Of a stretch of 64,000 nt of DNA, positions 8,809-17,073 are shown piece by piece; position 1 is the first letter of the stretch; each line of letters starts with the position of its first letter. The translations under genes and the position numbers were made by a program. A model generated the notes under the pieces. It had not been told where the DNA came from. It saw nothing but the letters and a program-made list of their open reading frames with translations, and ran no database searches. Source of the DNA: JADCRZ01 sp031399065. GTDB taxonomy: Bacteria > Bacteroidota > Bacteroidia > Chitinophagales > Chitinophagaceae. The stretch is from the NCBI GenBank assembly GCA_031399065.1, contig JANNOM010000025.1, positions 1 to 64,000 on the forward strand. Reading direction: 5' to 3'.

Positions 8809-8896
8809 TACTTTCAGAAGTTTGTTATCGTCCCTAAAGTATATATTCGATTGATTTGCTATCCTGCCAAACAGTCATTTTAACGTTTGCGTGTAC

Positions 8897-8925
8897 TTGT
8901 TTTATCAATATTTACCTGATATTTG
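8897..8925 (+). promoter_or_regulatory. Promoter of the bamD operon
   Basis: TTG at 8897-8899 and GATATTTG at 8918-8925 (seven of eight to TAnnTTTG) are spaced 18 bases apart. The box overlaps a possible TTG start codon at 8923, which supports the ATG at 8953 as the true bamD start. Confidence 0.5.
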
Positions 8926-8952
8926 TCCAAATTATTTAACTTCGCAGATCTT

Positions 8953-9768
8953 ATGAGGGCTTTAACGACAATAACGATCACATTTTTTTTCCTGGTTTCC
9001 TGTTCCAAATTTGCTAAAGTGCAAAAAAGCAATGATTATAATCTTAAGCTGAAAACGGCCAATGAGTATTATGATAAAAAAGATTATCATTTCGCACAGC
9101 AATTGTATGAAGACCTTTTTCCGGTAATGAAAGGCGATCCCAGGTTTGAAGACCTCTATTATAAATATGCTTTTTGTGCTTATTATCAGAAAGACTATCT
9201 AAACGCCGAAAATCTTTTTAAGAGTTTTGTGGAAGTGTTTCCTACGAGTAAAAAAGCGGAGGAAATGGACTATATGAGGGCTTATTGTTATTACAGGCAA
9301 TCACCAAAAGTAGAACTTGATCAGACCAACACTACCCGGGCGATCGGACTAATGCAGACATTTATTAATACGCATCCTGGATCTGACAGAAATAAGGAGG
9401 CTATGGAGATAATAGAAAAAGGCCGGTTAAAGCTGGAGGCGAAAGAGCTTAAAAGTGCGGAACTTTATTACAATATCGGTCAGTACAAGGCGGCCGCGAT
9501 CGCTTTTACCAACCTTATAAATAATTATCCTGATTCGCCCGCAGGGGATATGTATAAATTGCAGGCGATCAAATCGTATTATGAATACGCTTACTTAAGC
9601 GTCGAATTGAAAAAAGAAGAACGTTTTCAGCAGGTGATTACGGAATGCAACGATTTTATCGATCGCTTTCCTGAAAGCACTCTTATTAAACAGGTACAGG
9701 ATTTTTTGACAACATCTCAGAACAACATTAAAGTATTAAAAAATGAGCAAATTAAGGCGGCAGCTTAG
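8953..9768 (+). CDS. bamD: Outer membrane assembly lipoprotein BamD
   Basis: With the ATG at 8953 the protein is 271 residues long. It starts with a lipoprotein signal, MRALTTITITFFFLVSC, whose lipobox cysteine is residue 17. A longer frame from a TTG at 8923 would hide that signal and overlaps the promoter. The mature part is helical with TPR-like repeats (for example KDYHFAQQLYEDLF, KDYLNAENLFKSFVEVFP, GQYKAAAIAFTNLINNYP), as in BamD/YfiO. BamD is the essential partner of BamA in inserting beta-barrel proteins into the outer membrane. It opens a compact operon with rpoZ, coaBC, porD and a DUF4296 gene. Its 3' end overlaps rpoZ by 26 bases. Confidence 0.92.
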   Translation: MRALTTITITFFFLVSCSKFAKVQKSNDYNLKLKTANEYYDKKDYHFAQQLYEDLFPVMKGDPRFEDLYYKYAFCAYYQKDYLNAENLFKSFVEVFPTSKKAEEMDYMRAYCYYRQSPKVELDQTNTTRAIGLMQTFINTHPGSDRNKEAMEIIEKGRLKLEAKELKSAELYYNIGQYKAAAIAFTNLINNYPDSPAGDMYKLQAIKSYYEYAYLSVELKKEERFQQVITECNDFIDRFPESTLIKQVQDFLTTSQNNIKVLKNEQIKAAA

Positions 9769-10084
9769 TGCCCACACCAGTAATAATGCGGAGACTAAAA
9801 ATCTTACCGACATCAAAGCGAAAACAGGTAACCTGTATGAGTCTATCGCAATAGTGGCAAAAAGGGCTAACCAGATCAATATTACGATCAAGGAAGAATT
9901 ACATAGCAAACTTGAGGAATTTGCCAGTCATACAGACAGCCTCGAAGAAATTCACGAAAATAAGGAACAGATAGAAATATCCAGGGCTTACGAAAGAATG
10001 CCCAATCCTGCTTTGCTGGCTACACAGGAGTTTATGGAGGATAAAATATATTACCGGAAGAATGAAGACAACCTGTTCAGCTAA
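9743..10084 (+). CDS. rpoZ: RNA polymerase omega subunit (Bacteroidota type)
   Basis: The 113-residue protein carries the omega core TGNLYESIAIVAKRANQI (residues 29-46). A diverged C-terminal half follows, ending in a segment rich in acidic residues and asparagine, as seen in Bacteroidota omega. Omega helps assemble the beta-prime subunit and in other phyla forms part of a ppGpp site. The gene starts inside the end of bamD and ends two bases before coaBC, so translation is likely coupled. The position between bamD and coaBC is the usual one in this phylum. Confidence 0.88.
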   Translation: MSKLRRQLSAHTSNNAETKNLTDIKAKTGNLYESIAIVAKRANQINITIKEELHSKLEEFASHTDSLEEIHENKEQIEISRAYERMPNPALLATQEFMEDKIYYRKNEDNLFS

Positions 10085-10086
10085 AC

Positions 10087-11286
10087 TTGTTGGACGGAAA
10101 AAAAATATTATTAGGCGTCACAGGAAGTATAGCCGCTTATAAGTCAATATTGCTGGTGAGGCTTCTTGTGAAAAGCAATGCAGAGGTGAAAGTGATCCTT
10201 ACACCTGCATCAAAAGATTTCGTTTCCCCGTTAACCCTGTCCACCCTCTCAAAAAATCCCGTTCTTACCGGGCTTTTTGAAGAAGATTCCTGGTCCAATC
10301 ATGTAATGTTAGGGCGATGGGCCGATATAATGGTGATTGCACCGTTAAGCTGTAATACACTTTCGAAAATGGCCCACGGAGCATGCGATAACCTGCTGCT
10401 GGCTACTTACCTATCGGCCACCTGCCCGGTAGTGGTTGCCCCGGCGATGGACGAAGATATGTGGCACCATCCCACCACTGTCTCTAATCTTGCTAAACTT
10501 ATTTCTTTCAATAATCTGGTTATTCCTGCAGAAGAAGGCGAACTGGCCAGCGGATTATATGGCGAAGGAAGGATGGCGGAACCGGAGACGATCATCCATT
10601 TCCTGCAACGATACTTTTCCGGTAAAAAAGATCTGGAGGGGAAAAAAGTGATGATCACTGCCGGGCCTACCCACGAGCCTATCGACCCGGTCCGTTTTAT
10701 CGGTAATCATTCTTCGGGGAAAATGGGTATAGCACTGGCCAGTGAAATGGCCGGTAGGGGGGCATCGGTACATCTGATAATGGGCCCCGGTTCTGAAAGC
10801 CCACCTGTTCACCCGGCCATTCGTGTCAGCAGGGTACAGTCGGCCCAGGATATGTTCGAAGCCTGCTCCAAAGATTTCCCCCGGTGTGATATCGCCATAA
10901 TGGCTGCTGCGGTCGCCGATTTTACTCCGTTAAAGGTAGCAACTGAAAAGATCAAAAAAACGGCAGAAAGCCTGACCATCGAACTTGCCAAAACAAGGGA
11001 CATACTTAAAAGCCTGGGAGAGCTGAAACGGGAAGACCAGGTATTGGTTGGTTTTGCCCTTGAAACGGAAAACGAAAGAGAATACGCACTTAACAAAATG
11101 AAGATAAAAAATGCAGATATGATCGTGCTGAACTCCCTGAAAGATGCAGGGGCCGGATTTGGTTACGATACCAATAAAGTAACCATTTTTGAAAAGAATG
11201 GTATAGAAACTTCCTATGACCAGAAACCGAAGCAACAAGTGGCCAAAGATATCGTTGATAAGATAGTAAAAATGCTATATGCGTAG
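10087..11286 (+). CDS. coaBC: Bifunctional phosphopantothenoylcysteine decarboxylase / phosphopantothenate-cysteine ligase
   Basis: The 399-residue protein makes 4'-phosphopantetheine for coenzyme A in two steps. The N-terminal CoaC flavoprotein half has GSIAAYKS, the histidine of SNHVMLGRW, PAMDEDMW and the cysteine region around HGACDNL. The C-terminal CoaB half has TAGPTHEPIDPVRFIGN, HSSGKMG, AAAVADF and the KIKK lysines. The start codon is TTG (10087, with a second TTG at 10090), since no ATG lies near the start of the conserved sequence. It is 2 bases after rpoZ and overlaps porD by 8 bases. Confidence 0.95.
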   Translation: MLDGKKILLGVTGSIAAYKSILLVRLLVKSNAEVKVILTPASKDFVSPLTLSTLSKNPVLTGLFEEDSWSNHVMLGRWADIMVIAPLSCNTLSKMAHGACDNLLLATYLSATCPVVVAPAMDEDMWHHPTTVSNLAKLISFNNLVIPAEEGELASGLYGEGRMAEPETIIHFLQRYFSGKKDLEGKKVMITAGPTHEPIDPVRFIGNHSSGKMGIALASEMAGRGASVHLIMGPGSESPPVHPAIRVSRVQSAQDMFEACSKDFPRCDIAIMAAAVADFTPLKVATEKIKKTAESLTIELAKTRDILKSLGELKREDQVLVGFALETENEREYALNKMKIKNADMIVLNSLKDAGAGFGYDTNKVTIFEKNGIETSYDQKPKQQVAKDIVDKIVKMLYA

Positions 11287-12199
11287 TACCCTACTTCTTT
11301 CCGGTTTATTGTTATTTGCCGCGGCAATGCCGAAAGCACAGGAGCTGCAGGCCCGCCTTACCGTTAATGCCGCACAGGTAAGCACTAAAACGGATAAAAA
11401 AATATTTCAGACACTACAAACAGCACTCAATAACCTGCTTAACAACCGTAAATGGACCAAAGAAACGTTCCAGGCAAATGAAAAAATAGTTTGTAATTTC
11501 CTGCTGACCGTCAGTCAGGCACAGGATGATAATATATTCCAGGGTTCACTTACCATCCAGGCGGCGAGGCCGGTTTACAATACGGCTTATGATTCACCTC
11601 TTATCAATTTTATAGACAACGACGTCGTTTTCCGCTACATAGAATTTCAGCCGGTAGAGTACAACGAGAACCGCGTATCCGGCTCAGATGCCATGGCTTC
11701 TAACCTTACTGCCATCCTCGCATTTTATGTAAATGTGATCATTGGTCTTGACTTCAGTTCCTTCTCCCTGCGGGGAGGAGATCTTTATTTCCAGAAAGCA
11801 CAGAACATTGTGAATAATGCGCCCAGCGGACGGGAGCTATCCGGATGGAATGCATTTGACGGTCAGCGTAACAGGTACTGGCTGATGGAAAATCTTAACA
11901 ACAGCAAATACGCCCTGGTACACGAAGCACTCTACGGCTACTACCGACTGGGTATGGATAATATGTATGATAATGAAACCGAGGCAAGAAGCTCCATTAT
12001 CAACACCCTAAATTTATTGAACAACGTAAACACTTCTTTTCCCAACTCTATGATACTACCTTTTTTTTTCCAGGGTAAAAGTAATGAACTGGTAAAAATA
12101 TTCAAAAAGGCATTACCTGACGAGCGATCCCGTGCCCTCGAACTTCTGAGCAAACTCGATATCAGTAATTCCAATACGTATAAACAGGAATTGAAATGA
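11279..12199 (+). CDS. porD: DUF4835 family protein (PorD, type IX secretion-associated)
   Basis: The 306-residue protein has a signal peptide ending near residue 20 (PKAQ) and no further membrane segment, so it is periplasmic or outer-membrane associated. Sequence and position behind coaBC match the DUF4835 family, which recent annotations call PorD and connect to the type IX secretion system. I recall this link from annotation practice and cannot confirm it here. Typical segments include FYVNVIIGLDFDS-like FYVNVIIGLDFSSF near 147-160 and GWNAFDGQRNRYWL near 191-204. It overlaps coaBC by 8 bases and the next gene by 4 (ATGA). No other type IX component is in the window. Confidence 0.82.
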   Translation: MRSTLLLSGLLLFAAAMPKAQELQARLTVNAAQVSTKTDKKIFQTLQTALNNLLNNRKWTKETFQANEKIVCNFLLTVSQAQDDNIFQGSLTIQAARPVYNTAYDSPLINFIDNDVVFRYIEFQPVEYNENRVSGSDAMASNLTAILAFYVNVIIGLDFSSFSLRGGDLYFQKAQNIVNNAPSGRELSGWNAFDGQRNRYWLMENLNNSKYALVHEALYGYYRLGMDNMYDNETEARSSIINTLNLLNNVNTSFPNSMILPFFFQGKSNELVKIFKKALPDERSRALELLSKLDISNSNTYKQELK

Positions 12200-12573
12200 A
12201 GGTTTATTTAATCCTGCTTGTTTTAATTTTCATGAATGCCGGATGCGCGCGTGAGGGTTTTATTCCCTCCGATATTATGCAGCAGCAGCAAATGCAGGAT
12301 CTTGTATGGGATGTAATGGTGGCGGAAGAATACGCAAAAGACCTGGCAGTAACGGATACCGTTAAAAATAAAAACCTGAAACAGGAAAGATCGATCGCTT
12401 ACCAGCAGGTATTCGACCTGCACCATACTACCCGCGAAGACTTTAAACGGAGCTTTGATTATTACGCATCGCATCCCGACCTTTCAAAAGTGTTGTTCGA
12501 TACACTATCCAAAAGAGCCAATAGAAAGCGTGAGTCCTCTTTTCGTATGATAACACCACCTAAATTGCGCTAA
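12196..12573 (+). CDS. DUF4296 family lipoprotein
   Basis: The 125-residue protein starts with a lipoprotein signal, MKVYLILLVLIFMNAGC, with the lipidated cysteine at residue 17. The rest is a helical domain of the DUF4296 type, with DLVWDVMVAEEYAKDL and a later SFDYYASHPDLSKVLFDTLS block. Members are Bacteroidota-specific and of unknown function. Translational coupling with porD (ATGA overlap) suggests a shared envelope role. It ends the bamD operon, and the scoA start follows after 22 bases. Confidence 0.82.
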   Translation: MKVYLILLVLIFMNAGCAREGFIPSDIMQQQQMQDLVWDVMVAEEYAKDLAVTDTVKNKNLKQERSIAYQQVFDLHHTTREDFKRSFDYYASHPDLSKVLFDTLSKRANRKRESSFRMITPPKLR

Positions 12574-12595
12574 TTTCACCTTTTAATAAGTCCGT

Positions 12596-13291
12596 ATGAA
12601 TAAAGTATTTATGAATGCCGGGGCGGCCATTTACGATATAATGCAGGGAGCTACACTGATGCTGGGTGGGTTTGGATTGTGCGGTATCCCGGAAAACCTG
12701 ATTGCTGCACTCGTCAAAAAAGGGGTGGCCGGACTTACCTGTATTTCCAATAATGCCGGTGTGGATGATTTCGGCATCGGCCTTATGCTGAAACAGCACC
12801 AAGTGAAAAAAATGATAGCCAGCTACGTAGGGGAAAATGCCGAATTCGAAAGGCAACTTTTATCCGGTGAACTGGAGGTGGAACTGATACCTCAGGGTAC
12901 GCTCGCTACCCGCTGCATGGCTGCCGGCTACGGTATGCCTGCCATTTTTACCCCCGCCGGTGTGGGTACCGAAGTAGCTACAGGAAAAGAGATCCGGAAC
13001 TTCAACGGGAAAGATTACCTGCTCGAATACGCATTTGACGCAGACTTTGCTCTGGTAAAAGCCTGGAAGGGAGACGATGAAGGAAACCTGGTTTACAAAG
13101 CCACCGCCCGCAATTTTAACCCACTGATGGCCATGGCCGGCCGTATTACGATCGCGGAAGTAGAAGAACTGGTACCAGCCGGGGAGTTGAACCCGGATGA
13201 AATACATACTCCAGGTATATATGTACATCGTATATTCAGGGGAGTGAATTATGAAAAGCGTATAGAACAAAGAACCGTCAGAAACAACTAA
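12596..13291 (+). CDS. scoA: 3-oxoacid CoA-transferase subunit A
   Basis: The 231-residue protein is the alpha subunit of a family I CoA transferase. The signature is LGGFGLCGIPENL (about 22-35), followed by NNAGVDDFGIG and the GTEVATGK block. With the beta subunit it moves CoA between succinyl-CoA and a 3-oxoacid such as acetoacetate, feeding ketone or branched-chain breakdown into acetyl-CoA. It lies 3 bases before scoB. It may read on from the bamD operon, but no internal promoter or terminator was resolved. Confidence 0.93.
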   Translation: MNKVFMNAGAAIYDIMQGATLMLGGFGLCGIPENLIAALVKKGVAGLTCISNNAGVDDFGIGLMLKQHQVKKMIASYVGENAEFERQLLSGELEVELIPQGTLATRCMAAGYGMPAIFTPAGVGTEVATGKEIRNFNGKDYLLEYAFDADFALVKAWKGDDEGNLVYKATARNFNPLMAMAGRITIAEVEELVPAGELNPDEIHTPGIYVHRIFRGVNYEKRIEQRTVRNN

Positions 13292-13294
13292 AAT

Positions 13295-13963
13295 ATGCCG
13301 CTTACAAAAGAGCAGATAGCCCGCCGGATAGCCCGCGAATTAAAAGACGGGTACTACGTTAACCTGGGCATAGGTATTCCGACCCTGGTAGCCAATTATA
13401 TACCTACCTCCATCAGCGTAATACTGCAAAGCGAAAACGGTTTGTTGGGAATGGGACCGTTCCCTATGGCCGGAGAAGAGGATCCGGACCTTATTAACGC
13501 CGGCAAACAAACGATCACCACCTTACCAGGCTCATCGTTTTTCGACAGCGCCATGAGCTTTGGAATGATACGGGCGGGCAAAGTAGACCTGACCGTACTG
13601 GGTGCCATGGAGGTGTCTCAAAATGGCGATATTGCCAACTGGAAAGTGCCCGGAAAAATGGTAAAGGGTATGGGTGGTGCCATGGACCTGGTAGCCAGTG
13701 CTAAAAACATCATTGTCGCCATGCAACACACCGACAAACAGGGTAATTCCAAACTGCTAACTGCCTGTACCCTGCCCATTACCGGGATCGGGTGCGTAAA
13801 AAAAGTAGTGACGGAGCTGGGAGTATTTGAAATTGAAAACGGCTGTTTCTTATTGACGGAGCGTGCCCCCGGTGTAGGGGTAGATGAAATAAGAGCTAAA
13901 ACGGCCGGGAAGATGGAGACGGCGGATGTAGTAAAGGAAATGGAATGGACGGATGCCCTTTAA
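13295..13963 (+). CDS. scoB: 3-oxoacid CoA-transferase subunit B
   Basis: The 222-residue beta subunit carries the catalytic glutamate E47 in the SENGLLGMGP motif, which forms the covalent CoA thioester. The N-terminal GIGIPTLVANYI and the LTERAPGVGVDEI segment near the C terminus are typical. It pairs with the scoA product immediately upstream. The last 4 bases overlap the convergent response regulator gene, so there is no room for a separate terminator. Confidence 0.94.
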   Translation: MPLTKEQIARRIARELKDGYYVNLGIGIPTLVANYIPTSISVILQSENGLLGMGPFPMAGEEDPDLINAGKQTITTLPGSSFFDSAMSFGMIRAGKVDLTVLGAMEVSQNGDIANWKVPGKMVKGMGGAMDLVASAKNIIVAMQHTDKQGNSKLLTACTLPITGIGCVKKVVTELGVFEIENGCFLLTERAPGVGVDEIRAKTAGKMETADVVKEMEWTDAL

Positions 13964-14610
13964 TCCACCAGGTTATTCTTAACGGCGTAAAAAACAAGTC
14001 CTGCGGTATTTTTAGCACCAAAACGTTCCATCAATTTATCTTTTATTGACTCCACCGTTCTTGGACTTACATCCAGCTTCTGCGCAATTTCCTGTGCCGT
14101 AAATTCCATACAGATATACTTGATCACATCGCGTTCCCTGGAATTGAGCGTTACTTCGTTGGAAAGATTAGGTGTTACTTTTTGTTTATTATGCGATTTT
14201 TTCAGCAGTATCCTGTTCACGAAATTATTAAGGTAGTATCCTTTAAGGGTAACTTCTACAATGGCTTTTTTAATCTCCTGCGGATCGGCACTTTTCAGCA
14301 GGTAACCGTTTGCTCCTATCTCCATCATATGCGTAACAAAGCGCTCGTCTTCAAACATGGTAAGGGCGATAATATGAATATGGGGGTAGGTTTTAGTAAT
14401 AAATTTGGTGGTTTCAATCCCGTCTTTCTGCGGCATGCGTAGGTCCATCAGCACCACATCCGGTTCGGAAAGGGCTATACCATCTATCAGTTCCTGTCCA
14501 TTATCCGCTTCCTGAACAAATTTGATATTGGTATAAGGTCTCAGGGAAAGGATCACTCCTTTCCGGAAAATTTTATGATCGTCGGCGATAGCCACTTTAA
14601 TAACTCCCAT
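13960..14610 (-). CDS. NarL/FixJ-type response regulator (module A)
   Basis: With the ATG at 14610 the protein has 216 residues, a receiver plus LuxR-type helix-turn-helix. The receiver has the acidic pair D10/D11, phosphoacceptor D56 in VLMDLRMP and the K of LLKSAD. The DNA-binding domain (about 150-216) contains LNSRERDVIKYI and VSPRTVESIKDKLMERFGAKN. An upstream in-frame Met would add 16 residues unlike any receiver, so the shorter start is preferred. It follows the HisKA_3 kinase gene by 77 bases and probably receives its phosphate. Targets are unknown. Confidence 0.93.
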   Translation of the reverse strand: MGVIKVAIADDHKIFRKGVILSLRPYTNIKFVQEADNGQELIDGIALSEPDVVLMDLRMPQKDGIETTKFITKTYPHIHIIALTMFEDERFVTHMMEIGANGYLLKSADPQEIKKAIVEVTLKGYYLNNFVNRILLKKSHNKQKVTPNLSNEVTLNSRERDVIKYICMEFTAQEIAQKLDVSPRTVESIKDKLMERFGAKNTAGLVFYAVKNNLVD

Positions 14611-14687
14611 AGGCCTAGATATTCGATTTAAAAATAAGCATAAATGGTTACCAAGCAAGCGAATGATCCTATATTAACCCCGGTATT

Positions 14688-15542
14688 TTAATATTGAATA
14701 ACTTGCTCTCTGGCATGTTCCGCTTCTTTAGTGAGTTCTATGGTCACTTTATAATAGGTTTGTGAAAGGTCTTTTTCAAAGAAGATATTCCCCTGCAATA
14801 CTTTCAGCCGGCTTTGTATGTTTTTGAGGCCCAGTCCGCCCGAGCTTTTATTCAGCTTCTCAAAATCTGCCTGGGTAATTCCCTTGCCATCGTGGTGAAG
14901 CCGGAGATAGAAATGATCGCCGTTGATATTCTGCGTTACATGTATAAAACTGGCATTGCTGTGTTTTAGTATATTGTTTACCAACTCCTGCAAAACCCTG
15001 AAAATGGTAAGTTCCTGCTCAGACCGCAACCGTTCCCGGTAATCGTGAAAACGGCAACTGGCATTGATAGACCCCGATCCGCTGATCTTCTGGAAAAGAT
15101 CATTCACGGCGGACTCTAACCCGAAATTTTTAAGCGTAGGCGGCATAAGACTGTGAGAGATATTCCTGATAAGCTGGATGGTATCGTCTATTATCTGCTT
15201 GGCATTGTATATATTCTGGAGCTGCGTCACTTTGTCGAGGTTCACCAGGTTCTCATTCAGGTAAAGGCGGGCGGTGGCCAGCAGGGGTCCGGCATCATCG
15301 TGAAGGTCCGCTGCGAGCCGCTGCCTCTCTTCTTCCTGGAGGCGGATAGAGGCATTCAGCAGTATTTTCTGCTGTTCATGTTCCATTTTCTGTAAGGTCA
15401 TCTGGTACCTGATCACCTTTCTTTGATGAAAAATAATGAATATGATTAAGCCTATAGTCAACGCCAGCATCCCAATGGTTCCGAAGAAGAGGACCATGGA
15501 GACGTTGGTTGCTGAAGAGCTTATCGTTTGCAGGAGAAACAT
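14688..15542 (-). CDS. HisKA_3 sensor histidine kinase, one membrane helix (module A)
   Basis: The 284-residue protein has one membrane helix (about 17-38), a short coiled linker, and the HisKA_3 dimerisation helix. The phosphoacceptor is H81 in LAADLHDDAGP. The ATPase domain has N189/N190 in ELVNNILKHS and GGLGLKNIQSRL. The usual DxGxG is HHDGKGI. There is no sensor domain outside the membrane, so the signal probably comes from a partner. The best candidate is the multi-helix membrane protein encoded just upstream. It forms a unit with the response regulator downstream. Confidence 0.92.
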   Translation of the reverse strand: MFLLQTISSSATNVSMVLFFGTIGMLALTIGLIIFIIFHQRKVIRYQMTLQKMEHEQQKILLNASIRLQEEERQRLAADLHDDAGPLLATARLYLNENLVNLDKVTQLQNIYNAKQIIDDTIQLIRNISHSLMPPTLKNFGLESAVNDLFQKISGSGSINASCRFHDYRERLRSEQELTIFRVLQELVNNILKHSNASFIHVTQNINGDHFYLRLHHDGKGITQADFEKLNKSSGGLGLKNIQSRLKVLQGNIFFEKDLSQTYYKVTIELTKEAEHAREQVIQY

Positions 15543-15590
15543 TTTTTATTTAGGGTTTGGGTTACAAAACATAATATATTTGAATTCTTT

Positions 15591-16298
15591 TTAAGTATTT
15601 GTATTTTGGAAAAAAAGAGAATTATGAGATGTTGATTTTTTCATTGAAAAAGCAATAGTAAAAAGGACATTCTTTAAGATGTTGAAAACTAAATTTAACT
15701 TCCAGTACTTTTCAGTCTCCTCTTGTGATAATTGTGGTAATATTAATGATAAGAAAAAGATGCCAGATAAATAGAAAAGAATACTCACAATGATCCAGAA
15801 CACGGATGTTGAGTATATGAATAATGACTGAGGATTAGTAATTTGTTCGAAAAATACAATAATACATGAGATTATAACGATTATTGTCTCTACGCTAGCT
15901 ATCGTGGCATAGTAGTCATCAAGTTTATACCGAGTAAAGGAATAGATTAAAGCGAATAATAAAAACCCGATAATTGCAAAAGTGATTATTTTTTTTAATC
16001 TTATACTTCTAGATGTTAAGATTAGAAATAATGTAAAAAGTATGGTCTCTACAATTACAAATACTGTAATTTGATGTCTAAAATATCGGGGCGGAAGCAC
16101 ATAGAAATATAAAAGGAGATCCGATATAAATGATAGTATGATGTAAAAAAAAATTACCCATAGGTATTTTTGAGATTTATCACACTTAGCGGATGAAATC
16201 GCAAAAACAACTATGGGTAATAGAGGAGAAAAAGCACTTATATTGATTAGTAGGGTGTCTATTTGATTGATATTTACATCAAATATATATAAATCAAC
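15591..16298 (-). CDS. Multi-helix membrane protein, putative sensor partner (module A)
   Basis: This frame is open from 16298 to the stop at 15591, 235 codons. It translates as a hydrophobic protein with about seven predicted helices and ends in a polar tail. The first conventional start in frame is a GTG at 16100, which would delete the first two helices. The upstream 65 codons are clearly membrane-protein-like (for example LLINISAFSPLLPIVVFAI), and the total length then resembles the paralogous 214-residue protein at 19147. A TTG at 16297 is one frame away, and removing one AT unit from the atatatat run at 16283-16290 would bring it into frame. The gene may therefore be frameshifted, slippage-controlled or use a rare start. 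Family unknown. It is placed before the HisKA_3 kinase like its paralogue. Confidence 0.65.
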   Translation of the reverse strand, partial: VDLYIFDVNINQIDTLLINISAFSPLLPIVVFAISSAKCDKSQKYLWVIFFYIILSFISDLLLYFYVLPPRYFRHQITVFVIVETILFTLFLILTSRSIRLKKIITFAIIGFLLFALIYSFTRYKLDDYYATIASVETIIVIISCIIVFFEQITNPQSLFIYSTSVFWIIVSILFYLSGIFFLSLILPQLSQEETEKYWKLNLVFNILKNVLFTIAFSMKKSTSHNSLFFQNTNT

Positions 16299-16314
16299 CT
16301 ACTTTTCTAACAAA

Positions 16315-16704
16315 TCACTCTGGTAAACCCCATGCAGTATAAATGTCTGCATCTAAATCGACTGGTTTTGGGCCTGGTCTCAATCTGTCAGCTATTATAG
16401 CTTTTTGCTTCGTAAGCTCTCCGGCATTGTTGACAGATACGAATTCTGAGATTACTTCGTTGTTTTGGTTGATACCTGCGTAAACCAATGTTTTTTGACC
16501 AAGCTCATTTATTGCGTTGTAATAACGCAATCCTACACAACCAGGTTGGGATAGAATATTTTCAAGAATGTTTCGTCCAACCTGAAAGCCAATAAAGTCA
16601 TTAGGATGCAATGTTTGATAATCCTTTACCATTTTAATACCCAATTCATGGCTGATTTCCTCGCCGATTGCGGCTAAATTCGTTTCGATTGTTTGTGTAA
16701 TCAT
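16315..16704 (-). CDS. Conserved-looking hypothetical protein, 129 residues
   Basis: I do not recognise a named domain. The protein is soluble, has no signal peptide, and contains QVGRNILENILSQPGCVG (about 42-59), then LRYYNAINELGQKTLVYAG, which reads like an alpha/beta domain. Similar sequences occur as uncharacterised proteins in Bacteroidota as far as I recall. The C-terminal part is proline-rich (RPGPKP). The stop lies 16 bases before the open frame of the membrane protein, so it is probably first in the module A transcript. The divergent upstream region contains repeats. No function is proposed. Confidence 0.75.
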   Translation of the reverse strand: MITQTIETNLAAIGEEISHELGIKMVKDYQTLHPNDFIGFQVGRNILENILSQPGCVGLRYYNAINELGQKTLVYAGINQNNEVISEFVSVNNAGELTKQKAIIADRLRPGPKPVDLDADIYTAWGLPE

Positions 16705-16737
16705 GGTAGTAGTTTTATATTTTCTTAGGTGAAATTG

Positions 16738-16939
16738 ACAGTATGAAGTACTACTAAAAAAAAAATCTTTACAAGGGGTGTAAATGCTGTGAAAAAGGGC
16801 TAAATTGCCTAAAATTCATACTGTACGTGCATTTGCTTGATTTCTTTGCGTAAAATAACTATACTATAATTAGGATTTATCCTAGTGCTGAACCGTATTT
16901 TTACGGTAGTAAAGTTACCAATAATGAGCTAGTAAAGTT
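16738..16939. promoter_or_regulatory. Divergent intergenic region with inverted and direct repeats
   Basis: The 369-base gap between two divergent genes holds three repeats. A perfect 10-base inverted repeat, acagtatgaa at 16738-16747 and ttcatactgt at 16815-16824, lies nearest the minus-strand gene. A small hairpin accgta-tttt-tacggt is at 16892-16907. The 10-mer tagtaaagtt occurs at 16907-16916 and 16930-16939, starts 23 bases apart. These are candidate operator sites for a NarL-type regulator encoded here, but this is inference. Confidence 0.4.
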
Positions 16940-17073
16940 CCCAAATATCTAATTTTTGGAGTTGCGGATTGGTTTTTATCCACATATGTTAATAAAAAGG
17001 GTATTTATGGATAACACCACACGTACAGCAGAATGATGTATATTAACCCTTCAAAACATCAAACCTGACCTTT

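Noticed and set aside
8923..8952. TTG start for bamD
   Set aside because: It would bury the lipoprotein signal by adding ten residues and overlaps the promoter box. The ATG at 8953 gives a perfect lipobox.
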